Below are positions 1-8,988 of a stretch of DNA of 64,000 bases, piece after piece (within the stretch, counting starts at the first letter, position 1; every line of letters starts with the position of its first letter). Source of the DNA: Oceanicaulis sp. HTCC2633 (GTDB lineage Bacteria > Pseudomonadota > Alphaproteobacteria > Caulobacterales > Maricaulaceae); contig NZ_CH672428.1 of assembly GCF_000152745.1 (NCBI RefSeq), forward strand, positions 430,916-494,915, given 5' to 3'. The notes under the pieces were generated by a model that was given only the letters and a program-made list of their open reading frames with translations, did no database searches and was not told the origin of the DNA. Position numbers and translations under genes: made by a program.

Positions 1-765
1 AAACAGGAAGAGGCCTTCCTGTTCCATTCGGTGCTGTCGCTGTATCTCAATTGCGGCTTGCTGGACCCGCTGGAAGTCTGCCGCAGGGCTGAAGCCGCCT
101 ACAAGCAAGGTCAGGCGCCGCTGAATGCGGTTGAGGGCTTCATCCGTCAGATACTCGGATGGCGCGAATATGTGCGCGGCGTCTACTGGCGTTTCATGCC
201 CGATTATCTTGAACGCAATGCGCTTGAGGCCAAGCGCAATCTGCCGGATTTCTACTGGTCAGCGGACACGGATATGGCGTGCGTGCGTGATGTCATCATC
301 ACCACCCGCAAGCATGCCTATGCGCACCATATCCAGCGTCTGATGGTGACGGGCAATTTCGCCTTGCTCGCCGGCGTCGACCCCAAAGCGGTCAATGAAT
401 GGTATCTGGCGGTCTATGCCGACGCCTATGAATGGGTCGAGGCTCCAAACACACATGGCATGGCGCTGTTTGCAGACGGCGGGCTGATGGGGACCAAGCC
501 CTATGCAGCGTCCGGCAGTTATATCAACAAGATGAGTGATCACTGCAAGCAGTGCAGCTATGCGGTGAGCAAGAAGAACGGCCCCAAGGCCTGCCCGTTC
601 AATTATCTCTATTGGAACTTCCTGATGGAGAACCGGGATCGGCTAGAGGGCAATCACCGTTTGTCCATGATCTACAAGACGTTGGACCGGATGAGTGACG
701 AAAAGCGTGCGGCGGTCCGCGATGACAGCCAGCGTTTCTTCAAACGGATCGGCATTGAGCCATGA
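1..765 (+). CDS. FeS bacterial cryptochrome/(6-4) photolyase, C-terminal part (partial, cut by window start)
   Basis: The reading frame is already open at base 1, so this is the last 254 residues of a larger flavoprotein of about 500 aa; the GTG at 31 is internal. Four cysteines (codons at 52, 544, 553 and 592, with a CxxC pair in the middle) match the four [4Fe-4S] ligands of the FeS-BCP/PhrB family. The surrounding sequence, such as GWREYVRGVYW, NEWYLAVYADAYEWVEAPNTHG and CPFNYLYW, is typical of its FAD-binding helical domain. Characterised members repair (6-4) photoproducts in DNA using light, FAD and a lumazine-type antenna. The SDR gene follows after 9 bp, so the two probably share a transcript. 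The promoter lies outside the window. The family call is firm; the exact repair substrate is inferred. Confidence 0.92.
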   Translation, partial: KQEEAFLFHSVLSLYLNCGLLDPLEVCRRAEAAYKQGQAPLNAVEGFIRQILGWREYVRGVYWRFMPDYLERNALEAKRNLPDFYWSADTDMACVRDVIITTRKHAYAHHIQRLMVTGNFALLAGVDPKAVNEWYLAVYADAYEWVEAPNTHGMALFADGGLMGTKPYAASGSYINKMSDHCKQCSYAVSKKNGPKACPFNYLYWNFLMENRDRLEGNHRLSMIYKTLDRMSDEKRAAVRDDSQRFFKRIGIEP

Positions 766-774
766 GGATTTGTG

Positions 775-1563
775 ATGAGTGCGCCTGAACCTGCGAAACC
801 CTCTGATGGCGTGTGCTGGCTGACCGGGGCCAGCTCCGGCATTGGCGAGGCCCTGATCGCTGATCTCGTTAAAGAGGGTTGGCGGATAGCAATCTCGGCC
901 CGGAGTGAAGACAAGCTCAAGGCGCTGGCGGACCAGTACCCCGGCTTTGTGTTCGCTTATCCCGTCGACATCACCGATGACGCTGCTGTCGCCCGGACCG
1001 TTTCGAAGATCGAAACGGATCACGGTCCGATCGCCCGTGCGATCCTGAATGCGGGCGTCTATCTTTCCATCAACGCCGAGAGGCCCAACTTCGACGATTA
1101 CGCCAAGACCTTTGATGTGAATCTGAAGGGCGCGGCCGCGTGCATATGCGCGCTGACGCCGCTCATGTGCGAGCGTCGATCCGGTCAGATCGTCATCGTT
1201 TCCTCCGCCACCGCTTTCGGCGGCATGCCGACCTCCACCGCCTATGGCGCAACCAAGGCCGGGCTCCTGAACATGGCGGAAGGCCTCGCGATCGAGCTGC
1301 ACCGTTATGGCGTTCACATCCAGTGCGTTACGCCGGGCTTCGTCGATACGCCCGCCCAGGATGACAATGACTTTCCCAAACCCTTCATGGTCAGCGCCGA
1401 AACCGCTGCGGCACGCATCTGCAAGGGCATGCGAAAGACGGGCTTCGAGATCACATTCCCGCGCCGTTTCACCTGGGCCTTGAAACTGATCTATGCGCTG
1501 CCACGCGACTGGCACATCGCGCTGGTGCGCAAACAGACCGGCTGGAACAAGCCGCCAGAATGA
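775..1563 (+). CDS. SDR family NAD(P)-dependent oxidoreductase
   Basis: A 262-aa classical short-chain dehydrogenase/reductase. The Rossmann glycine motif TGASSGIG is near residue 20, NAG lies mid-protein (LNAGVY), and the catalytic tetrad includes Ser in IVSSA and the YGATK (YxxxK) motif. ATG at 775 is preferred over the GTG at 772 because a GAGGA Shine-Dalgarno at 764-768 is 6 bp upstream of it. The substrate cannot be read from sequence. The gene sits 9 bp after the FeS photolyase and ends at a bidirectional terminator shared with the convergent Cfa-like operon, so a role in photo-oxidative or membrane-lipid stress is a contextual guess only. Confidence 0.88.
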   Translation: MSAPEPAKPSDGVCWLTGASSGIGEALIADLVKEGWRIAISARSEDKLKALADQYPGFVFAYPVDITDDAAVARTVSKIETDHGPIARAILNAGVYLSINAERPNFDDYAKTFDVNLKGAAACICALTPLMCERRSGQIVIVSSATAFGGMPTSTAYGATKAGLLNMAEGLAIELHRYGVHIQCVTPGFVDTPAQDDNDFPKPFMVSAETAAARICKGMRKTGFEITFPRRFTWALKLIYALPRDWHIALVRKQTGWNKPPE

Positions 1564-1564
1564 G

Positions 1565-1590
1565 AAAAGCCCGCTCTCGAGCGGGCTTTT
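1565..1590. terminator. Bidirectional intrinsic terminator between SDR and cfa-like genes
   Basis: A perfect 26-bp palindrome, AAAAGCCCGCTCT followed by its reverse complement, gives a GC-rich stem ending in T4 on both strands. It lies between the stops of two convergent genes and can serve both. Confidence 0.9.
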
Positions 1591-1608
1591 CCTTATCCGG
1601 TAACGCGC

Positions 1609-2850
1609 CTAGCCTCGTGACAGCGTGAACTGGCCGACATCGATCCGGCCGGTGCGGAACCCCGCCTCGCAATAGGCGAGGTAGAAATCCCACATGCATT
1701 TGAACCGGTCATCAAAACCCATGGGTTTGATGGTGGACCAGGCGTCATTGAACCGGTCTTTCCAGACCTTGAGCGTGTCGGCGTAGTCGAGCCCGAACTG
1801 ATCGGTCTTGACCAGTTCAAGGTCTGCGGTGCGGAAGCAGTCTTCCAGCTTCTCCACGCTGGGCATCATGCCGCCCGGGAAGATGTAGCGCTGGATGAAG
1901 TCGGCGCGCTTGGAATAGGTGTCGAAGAGATCATCCCGGATTGTGATGATCTGGAGCCCGGCCTTGCCGCCCGGCTGGAGAACGTCCGAGACCTTGGAGA
2001 AGAAGCTTGGCCAGAATTCCTGACCCACCGCTTCAAACATCTCGATCGAGGCGACCCGGTCATAGGTTCCGGTCTCGTCGCGATAATCCTGAAGCTTGAT
2101 CTCGACCTTGTCGGACAGGCCCAGGCGCTCCATGCGCGCGATGGCGTAATCGCGCTGCGCCGGCGACAGGGTGAGGCATGTGACCCGTGCGCCGATTTCG
2201 CCTGCGGCGTATTCGGCGAAGCCGCCCCAGCCGCAGCCGATTTCCAGCACGTGATGCTCCGCCTTCAGGTCCATGGAGCGGGCGAGGGCGGCGTATTTTT
2301 CGGTCTGCGCGTCCTTGAGGGCCGTGACGCCGCCGGTAAAACGCGCCGACGAATAGGTCATCGTCTCGTCCAGCCACAGCGCGTAGAAGTCGTTGCCGAG
2401 GTCGTAATGGGCCTCGATATTCTTGCGCGCTTGGGTTTTCGTATTCGCGCGGCTCAGATGATAGAGCCAGTGGAAGAAGCGCGTGATCGGTCCGCCGCGT
2501 GTAATGTGCGCCATCTCGTCAAGATTGGCGGAAAAGACGGTCAGGACTGCAGCGAGATCCGGCGTGGTCCAGTCACCATCCATGTAGCTCTCTGCAAAAC
2601 CCACATCTCCGCCAGCGATCACCTTGCGAACAACGGAGTAATTGCTGAGCTCCATGACCGCATCAGGGCCGGGTCGTCGCCCCTCGAACTGGATCGCGCG
2701 GCCGTCCGGCAAGCGAACGGTCAGGGTTCCCACCTTCAGCTTGAGCAGCATGCGCAGGGTCAGACGCACCCCGCGCGGCACACCCTTGAGGCGGTCGATA
2801 ACAGCCGAAGAATCAGCCCGCACCAGCGGGTCGGCGGCGAAGTCGGTCAT
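1609..2850 (-). CDS. Cyclopropane-fatty-acyl-phospholipid synthase (Cfa) family methyltransferase
   Basis: A 413-aa SAM-dependent methyltransferase of the Cfa family acting on unsaturated acyl chains of membrane phospholipids. Visible features are YDLGNDFYALWLDETMTYSSA, the SAM-binding LEIGCGWGGFAEYAA near residue 200, and the YDRVASIEMFEAVG segment. It is the last gene of the photolyase/FAD/DUF1365 operon on the minus strand, 47 bp after the DUF1365 stop. In Rhodobacter sphaeroides a Cfa-like enzyme belongs to the RpoE/ChrR singlet-oxygen regulon, and related methyltransferases take part in furan fatty acid synthesis. Whether this copy makes cyclopropane or another methylated lipid cannot be decided from sequence. 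Confidence 0.9.
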   Translation of the reverse strand: MTDFAADPLVRADSSAVIDRLKGVPRGVRLTLRMLLKLKVGTLTVRLPDGRAIQFEGRRPGPDAVMELSNYSVVRKVIAGGDVGFAESYMDGDWTTPDLAAVLTVFSANLDEMAHITRGGPITRFFHWLYHLSRANTKTQARKNIEAHYDLGNDFYALWLDETMTYSSARFTGGVTALKDAQTEKYAALARSMDLKAEHHVLEIGCGWGGFAEYAAGEIGARVTCLTLSPAQRDYAIARMERLGLSDKVEIKLQDYRDETGTYDRVASIEMFEAVGQEFWPSFFSKVSDVLQPGGKAGLQIITIRDDLFDTYSKRADFIQRYIFPGGMMPSVEKLEDCFRTADLELVKTDQFGLDYADTLKVWKDRFNDAWSTIKPMGFDDRFKCMWDFYLAYCEAGFRTGRIDVGQFTLSRG

Positions 2851-2897
2851 TGGCGGCTCCGTCGGTTACGCACTCGCGTATAACGTTAAGTTTACAA

Positions 2898-3719
2898 TTA
2901 ATTCCGTCCGACGCCAAATCCAGAGCGATCCGAACGGGAAACGGGACGGGCTGTGGACGCTTCAGGGTGAGAGGCGTCACGGCTGTGATAGACCGCGCCC
3001 TTGATCCATAAACGCAAGGCTTCCCAGTGGATGGCCAGGATGGTCTTGAGGCTGGAGAAGGGCTGGGTCACGAATAGTTTCACAAGGCGAGAAGAAGTCA
3101 GCGCCTCGCGTTTCATCGCCATGGTCGCGAGGAAATCCGGACCTTCATCACGCTGTTTGAAGATGGTCAGATGAAAGCGATCGCCGGGCTCGCGCAGGGT
3201 GAACTCATAGCGTCCCGCCCGGTCAAAGAAGGGCGAAACGTGAAAGACCTTATCCGCGTCATGGGTCTGTAGGTCGCCCGGTTGGGCCTTCGCCACATAG
3301 CAATGGCTGTCGCCGAACGTGTTGTGGACCTGATAGATCACACCCTTCAGCCGTCCATCAGGGCTGCAGGCGAAATAGATCGACAGCGGATTGAACTGAT
3401 AGCCGAGCACCCGAGGTGCGCTCAGCAGCGTGATGGTGTCGGATTCGGTCAGTTCAATCGCGTGTTCGGATAGAAGCCGCCGCGCCCAGCCTGACAGATC
3501 ACCACCATCGCGCGGGCCATGATCCCGGGGCTCGAAGCTGAAGAGATTGAACCGACCGATCGAGAAGAGCCGGCTCAAACGACTGGCCTCCGGCAAGCGG
3601 TCCAGATCCAGCAGGATCGACCCCAGCCGGTAGCTGAACCGGTGCAGGAAAGGCGCACGGCGCTCGTGCACGGTCTTGCCGATGTATAGCGCGCCAGGAG
3701 GGGGAGCGGCGACAGCCAT
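2898..3719 (-). CDS. DUF1365 domain-containing protein
   Basis: A 273-aa protein of the DUF1365 family, with the family-typical stretches LYIGKTVHERRAP, RLGYQ-like VLGYQFNPLSIYF, VHNTFGDSHCYV and KVFHVSPFF. Starting at MAVAAPPPG (ATG at 3719) leaves one base between it and the FAD oxidoreductase stop at 3721. A longer reading from 3791 would overlap that gene and add only a Pro-rich tail. The biochemical function is unknown. The gene is regularly found between an FAD/NAD oxidoreductase and a Cfa-like methyltransferase, as here, which suggests work in the same lipid-modification pathway. Translation is almost certainly coupled to the upstream gene. Confidence 0.9.
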   Translation of the reverse strand: MAVAAPPPGALYIGKTVHERRAPFLHRFSYRLGSILLDLDRLPEASRLSRLFSIGRFNLFSFEPRDHGPRDGGDLSGWARRLLSEHAIELTESDTITLLSAPRVLGYQFNPLSIYFACSPDGRLKGVIYQVHNTFGDSHCYVAKAQPGDLQTHDADKVFHVSPFFDRAGRYEFTLREPGDRFHLTIFKQRDEGPDFLATMAMKREALTSSRLVKLFVTQPFSSLKTILAIHWEALRLWIKGAVYHSRDASHPEASTARPVSRSDRSGFGVGRN

Positions 3720-3720
3720 A

Positions 3721-5082
3721 TTACTCGGCCGCGACATGGGCGGCGGCGGGTTTGCAGGGGGCGGGGCGGGCCCAGTGTCCGCCGTCCACATCGCCTTCGA
3801 CGAACGCCCAAGGAATCTGGCCGCCCAGCCTCAGGGCCACGCGAAGGCCGGAGCGGAAACCGTCCTCATGGAAGCCATAACCGAGCCAGGCGCCGGCGAA
3901 CCAGGTATGGCGCACGCCCTGGATTGAATTGAAGATCCGTTGCGCGGCCAGCGCCGGCGCATTGAATTGCGGGTGATCGTACTGATAGCGCCCGAACACC
4001 GTCTCCTCGCGCGGCTGGCGCACCGGGTTCAGCGTCACGAACAGCGGCCTGTCGGACCGGATGCCCTGCAATCGATTCATGTCATAGGTGACCGCCGCTT
4101 CTTCACCCCCTTCGCGCAGATAGGTCCAGGCGGCCTGCGCGCCCTTTCGGGCTGGAGTCAGGGTGGTGTCGCAGTGCAGGACCGCTTCGTTAGCGCCATA
4201 ATGGATCGCGCCCAGCATCTGACGCTCGTTCTCGTCCGCGTCCGAAAGCAGGCGCAGCGCCTGATCGGAATGGCAGGCGAGGATGACTTCATCGAACTGA
4301 TGGCTTTGCCCGGTCGCGTCGGTGACGGTAACGCCAGTCGCATCACGGCGAACGCTGACAGCCTCGCTGCGGAAGGCGACACCCGCATCGTGAAGATCAG
4401 CTTCGATCTTGCGCACATAGGTTCGGCTGCCACCCTTGACCGTATGCCATTTGGGACGCTTGGCGTGCATCAGACGGTGGTTCTTGAAGAACTGCACAAA
4501 GGTCTCGGCCGGATAATCGGCCATCGCATGTTCGGAGGTCGACCAGATCGCCGCGCCCATGGGCAGGAGATATTGCGTGCGGAAGGCCTCGCCGAGTTTC
4601 AGCTTGTCGAGATACTGGCCCAGGCTCAGCCCCTCGAATCCACCCGCTTCCAGGTCGCGTTGCGCCTGACGGTTGAAGGTCAGGATATCGCGCAGCATGC
4701 CCATATAGCGCAGATTGAAAAGGTTGGCGGGGTCCGCAAAGAGACCGGACAGCCCATTGGAAGACCATTCAAATCGGCGATCCAGGCTGAAGCCGAAACT
4801 CATATCGGTCTGGAAGCTCTCGATGCCCAGATGCGCGAAGAGGGCGATCAGATTGGGATAGTTGAGCGGATTGAAGACGATGAATCCCGTGTCCACATCG
4901 ATCTCGGCGCCATCGTAATCGATGCGGACGGTATTGGCGTGGCCGCCGAGCCGGTCGCGTTTTTCGAACACGGTGACGTCATGGACATTGCGCAGCGCCC
5001 AAGCGGCGCCGAGACCGGACACGCCTGCGCCAATGACGGCGATGCGGGCAGGCGAGTTGAGAGAGGTCAAATTGGGGCTCAT
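3721..5082 (-). CDS. FAD/NAD(P)-binding oxidoreductase (COG2907-type amine-oxidase fold)
   Basis: A 453-aa flavoprotein. The N-terminal dinucleotide motif VIGAGVSGLGAAWAL lies near residues 15-30, followed by the family segments GGHANTVRID and DTGFIVFNPLNYPN. The start (ATG at 5082) overlaps the photolyase stop by 4 bp (ATGA arrangement), and the stop is one base from the DUF1365 start. Family members are predicted flavin-dependent desaturases or oxidoreductases. Association with Cfa-like methyltransferases in the singlet-oxygen regulon of Rhodobacter suggests oxidation of a membrane fatty acid; the exact reaction is inference. Confidence 0.88.
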   Translation of the reverse strand: MSPNLTSLNSPARIAVIGAGVSGLGAAWALRNVHDVTVFEKRDRLGGHANTVRIDYDGAEIDVDTGFIVFNPLNYPNLIALFAHLGIESFQTDMSFGFSLDRRFEWSSNGLSGLFADPANLFNLRYMGMLRDILTFNRQAQRDLEAGGFEGLSLGQYLDKLKLGEAFRTQYLLPMGAAIWSTSEHAMADYPAETFVQFFKNHRLMHAKRPKWHTVKGGSRTYVRKIEADLHDAGVAFRSEAVSVRRDATGVTVTDATGQSHQFDEVILACHSDQALRLLSDADENERQMLGAIHYGANEAVLHCDTTLTPARKGAQAAWTYLREGGEEAAVTYDMNRLQGIRSDRPLFVTLNPVRQPREETVFGRYQYDHPQFNAPALAAQRIFNSIQGVRHTWFAGAWLGYGFHEDGFRSGLRVALRLGGQIPWAFVEGDVDGGHWARPAPCKPAAAHVAAE

Positions 5083-6521
5083 CCGGCGTCCTTGATCTTT
5101 TCAAATGCGGCGAGGGCGCGCTTGCGCGCTTCACCATGGTCCACGATCGGCTCGGGATAGGTCTCCCCTAAGGTCACTCCGGCTCGGGACAACACGGATT
5201 TCTCTGCCGTCCAGGGCGCGTGAATGACCTTGTCGGGCAAATCCGCAAGCTCTGGTATCCACTTACGAAGATAGTCGCCCTTCGGATCAAACTTTTCCGA
5301 CTGTCCGACCGGATTGAAGACGCGAAAATACGGCGCGGCGTCCGCCCCCGAGCCGGCGGTCCATTGCCAGGATGCCGCATTGCTGGCGAGATCGGCGTCC
5401 ACGAGCGTATCCCAGAACCAGTCCTCACCGCGACGCCAGTGGATGAAGAGGTCCTTGATCAGGAAGCTTGCGACAATCATGCGCACGCGATTGTGCATCC
5501 ACCCCGTCGCCCACAGCTCGCGCATGCCCGCATCCACGATCGGATAGCCGGTCTGGCCCTTTTGCCAGGCTTTCAGCTTGTCCTCACACTCGTCCCATTC
5601 AAACGCGTCGAACTTGGACTGGAAGTTCGCTTCGGGCAGATCAGGGAAGTGATAAAGCAGGTTGTAGCTGAACTCGCGCCAGGCGATCTCGCTGAGATAG
5701 GTGTCCGCGCCGCCCGTTCGGGCATGATCGGATTGCTTGACCGCATGCCAGACCTGGCGCGGGCTGATCTCGCCGAAATGCAGATGGGGCGACAGCCGTG
5801 AGGTGCCGCTTTGACCGGGCAGATCGCGCCGGTCGGAATAGTCAGAGACTGCAGCCTTGAGAAACTGTCCCAGCCGGCCATGGGCCGCCGCTTCGCCCGG
5901 CGTCCAGTTCTCCTGGAGGCCGCCGGACCAGTCCGGTTTCGTGGGTAGAAGGTCCAGATCATCCAGCGACAGTCCGCCCTCATGGGCGTGAAGCTGCAAG
6001 GCGTCCGGCCGACCTGTTGGTTCTGCAGGCGTGTGATCGGCTTTCAGCGATTTCCAGAACGGGGTGAAGACCTTGTAGGGATTGCCTGTTTTTGTGGCGA
6101 TGTCCCAGGGCTCCACGATCAATGAGCCATTGAAGGACCGCGCCCTGACGCCACGATCCTTGAGGGAAGACTTGATCGCTTCATCGCGCTTGCGCGCCCA
6201 GGGTTCGTACAGCCGGTTCCAGAAGACCGTGTCCGCGCCCGTTTGTTCGATCAGCGCATCCAGCTGTTCCTGCGCCTCGCCCTTCATCAGGGCAAGCTCG
6301 CCGCCCAGCTGTTGAAGGTCGGAGGCAAGTGAGGCGAGGGAATGATGAAGCCACCATCGGCTGGCGCCGCCGGGTCTCCAGTCGCCGGGAGCGTCATCAT
6401 CCAGAATGTAAACTGGGATCACAGGCGCGCCGGTGGCGGCTGCGGCCTGAAGCGCGGGATTGTCGGCCAGTCTGAGGTCCTGTCGAAACCAGACAATGAC
6501 GGGCGGGTTCGGATCGGCCAT
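5079..6521 (-). CDS. phrB: Class I deoxyribodipyrimidine photolyase
   Basis: A 480-aa DNA photolyase that repairs UV-induced cyclobutane pyrimidine dimers using blue light. The N-terminal antenna-binding Rossmann domain starts with VIVWFRQDLRLADNPAL. The C-terminal FAD domain carries GTSRLSPHLHFGEISPRQ, the WREFSYNLLYHFP segment, and the conserved RMIVASFLIKDLFIHWRRGEDWFWD and DADLASNAASWQW blocks including Trp residues of the electron-transfer chain. It is the first gene of a four-gene minus-strand operon. A TGATCC-N18-TATAG promoter lies 43-71 bp upstream of the start, which argues for control by a singlet-oxygen-type ECF sigma factor. Confidence 0.95.
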   Translation of the reverse strand: MADPNPPVIVWFRQDLRLADNPALQAAAATGAPVIPVYILDDDAPGDWRPGGASRWWLHHSLASLASDLQQLGGELALMKGEAQEQLDALIEQTGADTVFWNRLYEPWARKRDEAIKSSLKDRGVRARSFNGSLIVEPWDIATKTGNPYKVFTPFWKSLKADHTPAEPTGRPDALQLHAHEGGLSLDDLDLLPTKPDWSGGLQENWTPGEAAAHGRLGQFLKAAVSDYSDRRDLPGQSGTSRLSPHLHFGEISPRQVWHAVKQSDHARTGGADTYLSEIAWREFSYNLLYHFPDLPEANFQSKFDAFEWDECEDKLKAWQKGQTGYPIVDAGMRELWATGWMHNRVRMIVASFLIKDLFIHWRRGEDWFWDTLVDADLASNAASWQWTAGSGADAAPYFRVFNPVGQSEKFDPKGDYLRKWIPELADLPDKVIHAPWTAEKSVLSRAGVTLGETYPEPIVDHGEARKRALAAFEKIKDAG

Positions 6522-6563
6522 GGGTGTGAATGCATGCCTTCTGGGACGAGGGATGGTGTCAGG

Positions 6564-6592
6564 CTATACGGCGCCTTATATCCTTTGGATCA
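6564..6592 (-). promoter_or_regulatory. Putative RpoE/ChrR (ECF11)-type promoter of the photolyase operon
   Basis: On the minus strand TGATCC (6592-6587) is followed by an 18-bp spacer and TATAG (6568-6564), about 43 bp before the photolyase ATG. The -35 element and the spacing match the Rhodobacter RpoE consensus (TGATCC, 18 bp, TA-rich -10). The downstream genes are of the kinds found in that regulon. Confidence 0.6.
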
Positions 6593-6643
6593 GGATGCGA
6601 CGCAGTCGCCCCAGGACCAAGCGCCAAGTGGAGACGCTTTCTC

Positions 6644-7504
6644 ATGAATCCGAACACTGTCGTTGAAATTCCGCTGCCTCATGGCGGCGTGCTGGAAATG
6701 GGCAATGAGAAGCCTCTGACCATCATCGCCGGACCGTGCCAGCTGGAAAGCCGCGAACATGGCCTCGAGGTCTCCCAGGCGCTGAAGGAGATCGCGGACC
6801 GGACCGGCGTGAAGCTCGTCTACAAGACCTCGTTCGACAAGGCGAACCGCACCAGCCTGTCCGGCAAGAGGGGGCTTGGTCTGTCCGCCTCCATGGATGT
6901 GTTCAACGAGATTCGGGAGACCACCGGCCTGCCGCTGCTGACCGACATCCACACCGAGGAACAGTGCGCGATTGTCGCCGAGGCCGCAGACATCTTGCAG
7001 ATCCCGGCCTTCCTCTGCCGTCAGACCGACCTTCTGATCGCTGCGGCGAAAACCGGCAAGGTGATCAATGTCAAGAAGGGCCAGTTCCTGGCCCCGTGGG
7101 ACATGCCCAATGTGATCGGCAAGATCACCGGCGCGGGCAACGCCAATGTCATCGCCACCGAGCGCGGCGCCAGCTTTGGCTACAATACTCTTGTCGTGGA
7201 CATGCGCAGCTTCCCGATCATGAAGCAGACGGGCGCGCCGGTCGTGATGGATGCGACCCATGCGGTGCAACAGCCGGGCGGTCAGGGCGGCTCGTCGGGC
7301 GGTCAGCGCCAGTATGCGCCGCATCTGGCGCGCGCATCGGTGTCTCTGGGCATCGCAGGCGTCTTCATGGAGACCCACCCGGACCCGGATAATGCCCCGT
7401 CAGACGGCCCCAACATGATCCCGCTGAACCGTTTCGAAGAAGTGGTGCGCGATCTGATGGCCTTTGACGCGCTGGCCAAGTCCAATCCCGTCATTCAGCT
7501 CTAA
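6644..7504 (+). CDS. kdsA: 3-deoxy-8-phosphooctulonate (KDO-8-P) synthase
   Basis: A 286-aa cytosolic enzyme condensing arabinose-5-phosphate with PEP to KDO-8-phosphate for the LPS inner core. Diagnostic segments are TIIAGPCQLESREH near the N-terminus, YKTSFDKANRTS, GLPLLTDIHTEEQ, QIPAFLCRQTDL, NVKKGQFLAPWDM and the VMDATHAVQQPGGQGGSSGGQR loop. ATG at 6644 matches the usual KdsA N-terminus; the frame runs upstream to 6530 but that extension is not family-like. hldE follows after 17 bp, so the two form an LPS-core unit. The gene is divergent from the photolyase operon. Confidence 0.96.
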   Translation: MNPNTVVEIPLPHGGVLEMGNEKPLTIIAGPCQLESREHGLEVSQALKEIADRTGVKLVYKTSFDKANRTSLSGKRGLGLSASMDVFNEIRETTGLPLLTDIHTEEQCAIVAEAADILQIPAFLCRQTDLLIAAAKTGKVINVKKGQFLAPWDMPNVIGKITGAGNANVIATERGASFGYNTLVVDMRSFPIMKQTGAPVVMDATHAVQQPGGQGGSSGGQRQYAPHLARASVSLGIAGVFMETHPDPDNAPSDGPNMIPLNRFEEVVRDLMAFDALAKSNPVIQL

Positions 7505-7521
7505 TCGCTCAGGAGAGCGTC

Positions 7522-8988
7522 ATGTTGCGTGAACGGGCCGCGCATATCCTGGCCGCCATCCAGAACCGCCGCGCCGTCGTGCTGGGCGATCTGCTGTATG
7601 ACAGCTTCGTTTATGGCGATACGCATCGGATTTCCCGCGAAGCGCCAGTGCCGATCCTCTCCGAGAAGCGCCGGACCGCGATGCTGGGGGGCGCGGGGAA
7701 TCTGGCGCGCAATCTGTCCAGCCTGGGCGGTGAAGTGCGACTGATCTCGGTGGCGGGCACGGATGCGGATGGTGAAGCCGCAGTCGAGCTGGTCAAAGCC
7801 GCCTGTGGCGATGCGGACGGCGTGGTGCGAACCTCAGGCCGTCCCACCCCGTCCAAGATCCGATATGTCTCCAACAACCAGCAGATGTTCTGCGTGGATC
7901 GGGATCCGGGCGCGGCCATAGACGCCGAGACGGAGCAGGTCTTGTTGGCTCGCATCAAGACAGCCCTTCAAGACTCTGACATTCTTATTGTTTCAGACTA
8001 TGGGCGAGGCGTCATCACGCGCGATCTCGTCCAGGCGGCCATTGCTCTGGCGCGCGAGGCCGGAAAGCCAGTCAGCGTGGATCCGCGCGGTTCTGACTAT
8101 TCGCGCTATGACGGCGCCAGCATCATCAAGCCCAATGCGGGCGAGCTGGAAGCGGAAACCGGACTGCCTGTCCGCTCTGATGAGACGGCGGCGGATGCGC
8201 TCATGGCCCTCAAGACCAGCCTGGCGCGGACCGATGCGGTCATGGTGACCCGAGGCGGGGCGGGCATGACGCTTCTGGATGAAAACGGAGCGGTGCATCA
8301 TCACAGGTCTCGCCCCCGCGAGGTCTATGACGTTTCCGGTGCGGGCGACACGGCTCTGGCCGGCCTGTCGCTGGCGATGGCGGCGGGCGCGGCCCTGAAG
8401 GATGCGATGGCCTTCGCCGATCTCGCTGCGGGCGTCGCGGTCGGGAAACCCGGAACAGCAACCGTGTCCCCTGAAGAAGTGCTCGACGCCGCCGAAGCCG
8501 GGCAGGAAGCGCCGGACTGGCGCATCATGTCCCGCCCGGCCATGGCGAAGCTCTCGCACGAATGGCGTCAGAACGGCCTGAAGGTCGGTTTCACCAATGG
8601 CTGTTTTGATCTGCTGCATCCTGGTCACTTGTCGGTGCTGCGCCATGCCGCCTCGGTCTGTGACCGTCTGATCGTAGGACTGAACGCCGACGCCTCGGTC
8701 AAGCGACTGAAGGGCGAGAACCGTCCCATCAATGACGAAATGACCCGCGCCACCATGCTGGCCTCGCTCGAGATGGTTGACCGGGTCGTGATCTTCCAGG
8801 AGGACACGCCCGCCGCCCTGATCGAGGAGGTCGCGCCTCATGTCATGATCAAGGGGGCAGACTATGTGGCGGAGGAGCTTCCGGGCGCGGACTTCATGCG
8901 CAGAAGCGGCGGCGAGATCGTGCTCGCGCCGCTGATGGATGGTCTCTCCACCACGAACATCGTCAACAAGCTTCGAAACGAGCGCTAG
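7522..8988 (+). CDS. hldE: Bifunctional heptose-7-phosphate kinase / heptose-1-phosphate adenylyltransferase
   Basis: A 488-aa two-domain enzyme for ADP-heptose synthesis for the LPS core. The N-terminal PfkB-type kinase domain (about residues 1-320) shows MLGGAGNLARNLSSLGG, VDPRGSDYSRY and the catalytic VSGAGDTALAGL. The C-terminal cytidylyltransferase-like domain shows FTNGCFDLLHPGHLSVL (HxGH) and MIKGADY. AGGAG at 7511-7515 precedes the ATG by 6 bp. It is co-oriented and close to kdsA. The stop overlaps the stop of the convergent DUF3089 gene inside one CTAG tetranucleotide. Confidence 0.96.
   Translation: MLRERAAHILAAIQNRRAVVLGDLLYDSFVYGDTHRISREAPVPILSEKRRTAMLGGAGNLARNLSSLGGEVRLISVAGTDADGEAAVELVKAACGDADGVVRTSGRPTPSKIRYVSNNQQMFCVDRDPGAAIDAETEQVLLARIKTALQDSDILIVSDYGRGVITRDLVQAAIALAREAGKPVSVDPRGSDYSRYDGASIIKPNAGELEAETGLPVRSDETAADALMALKTSLARTDAVMVTRGGAGMTLLDENGAVHHHRSRPREVYDVSGAGDTALAGLSLAMAAGAALKDAMAFADLAAGVAVGKPGTATVSPEEVLDAAEAGQEAPDWRIMSRPAMAKLSHEWRQNGLKVGFTNGCFDLLHPGHLSVLRHAASVCDRLIVGLNADASVKRLKGENRPINDEMTRATMLASLEMVDRVVIFQEDTPAALIEEVAPHVMIKGADYVAEELPGADFMRRSGGEIVLAPLMDGLSTTNIVNKLRNER

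Noticed and set aside
3940-5160. 406-codon + strand frame opposite the FAD oxidoreductase
   Set aside because: A mirror frame of a confident gene.
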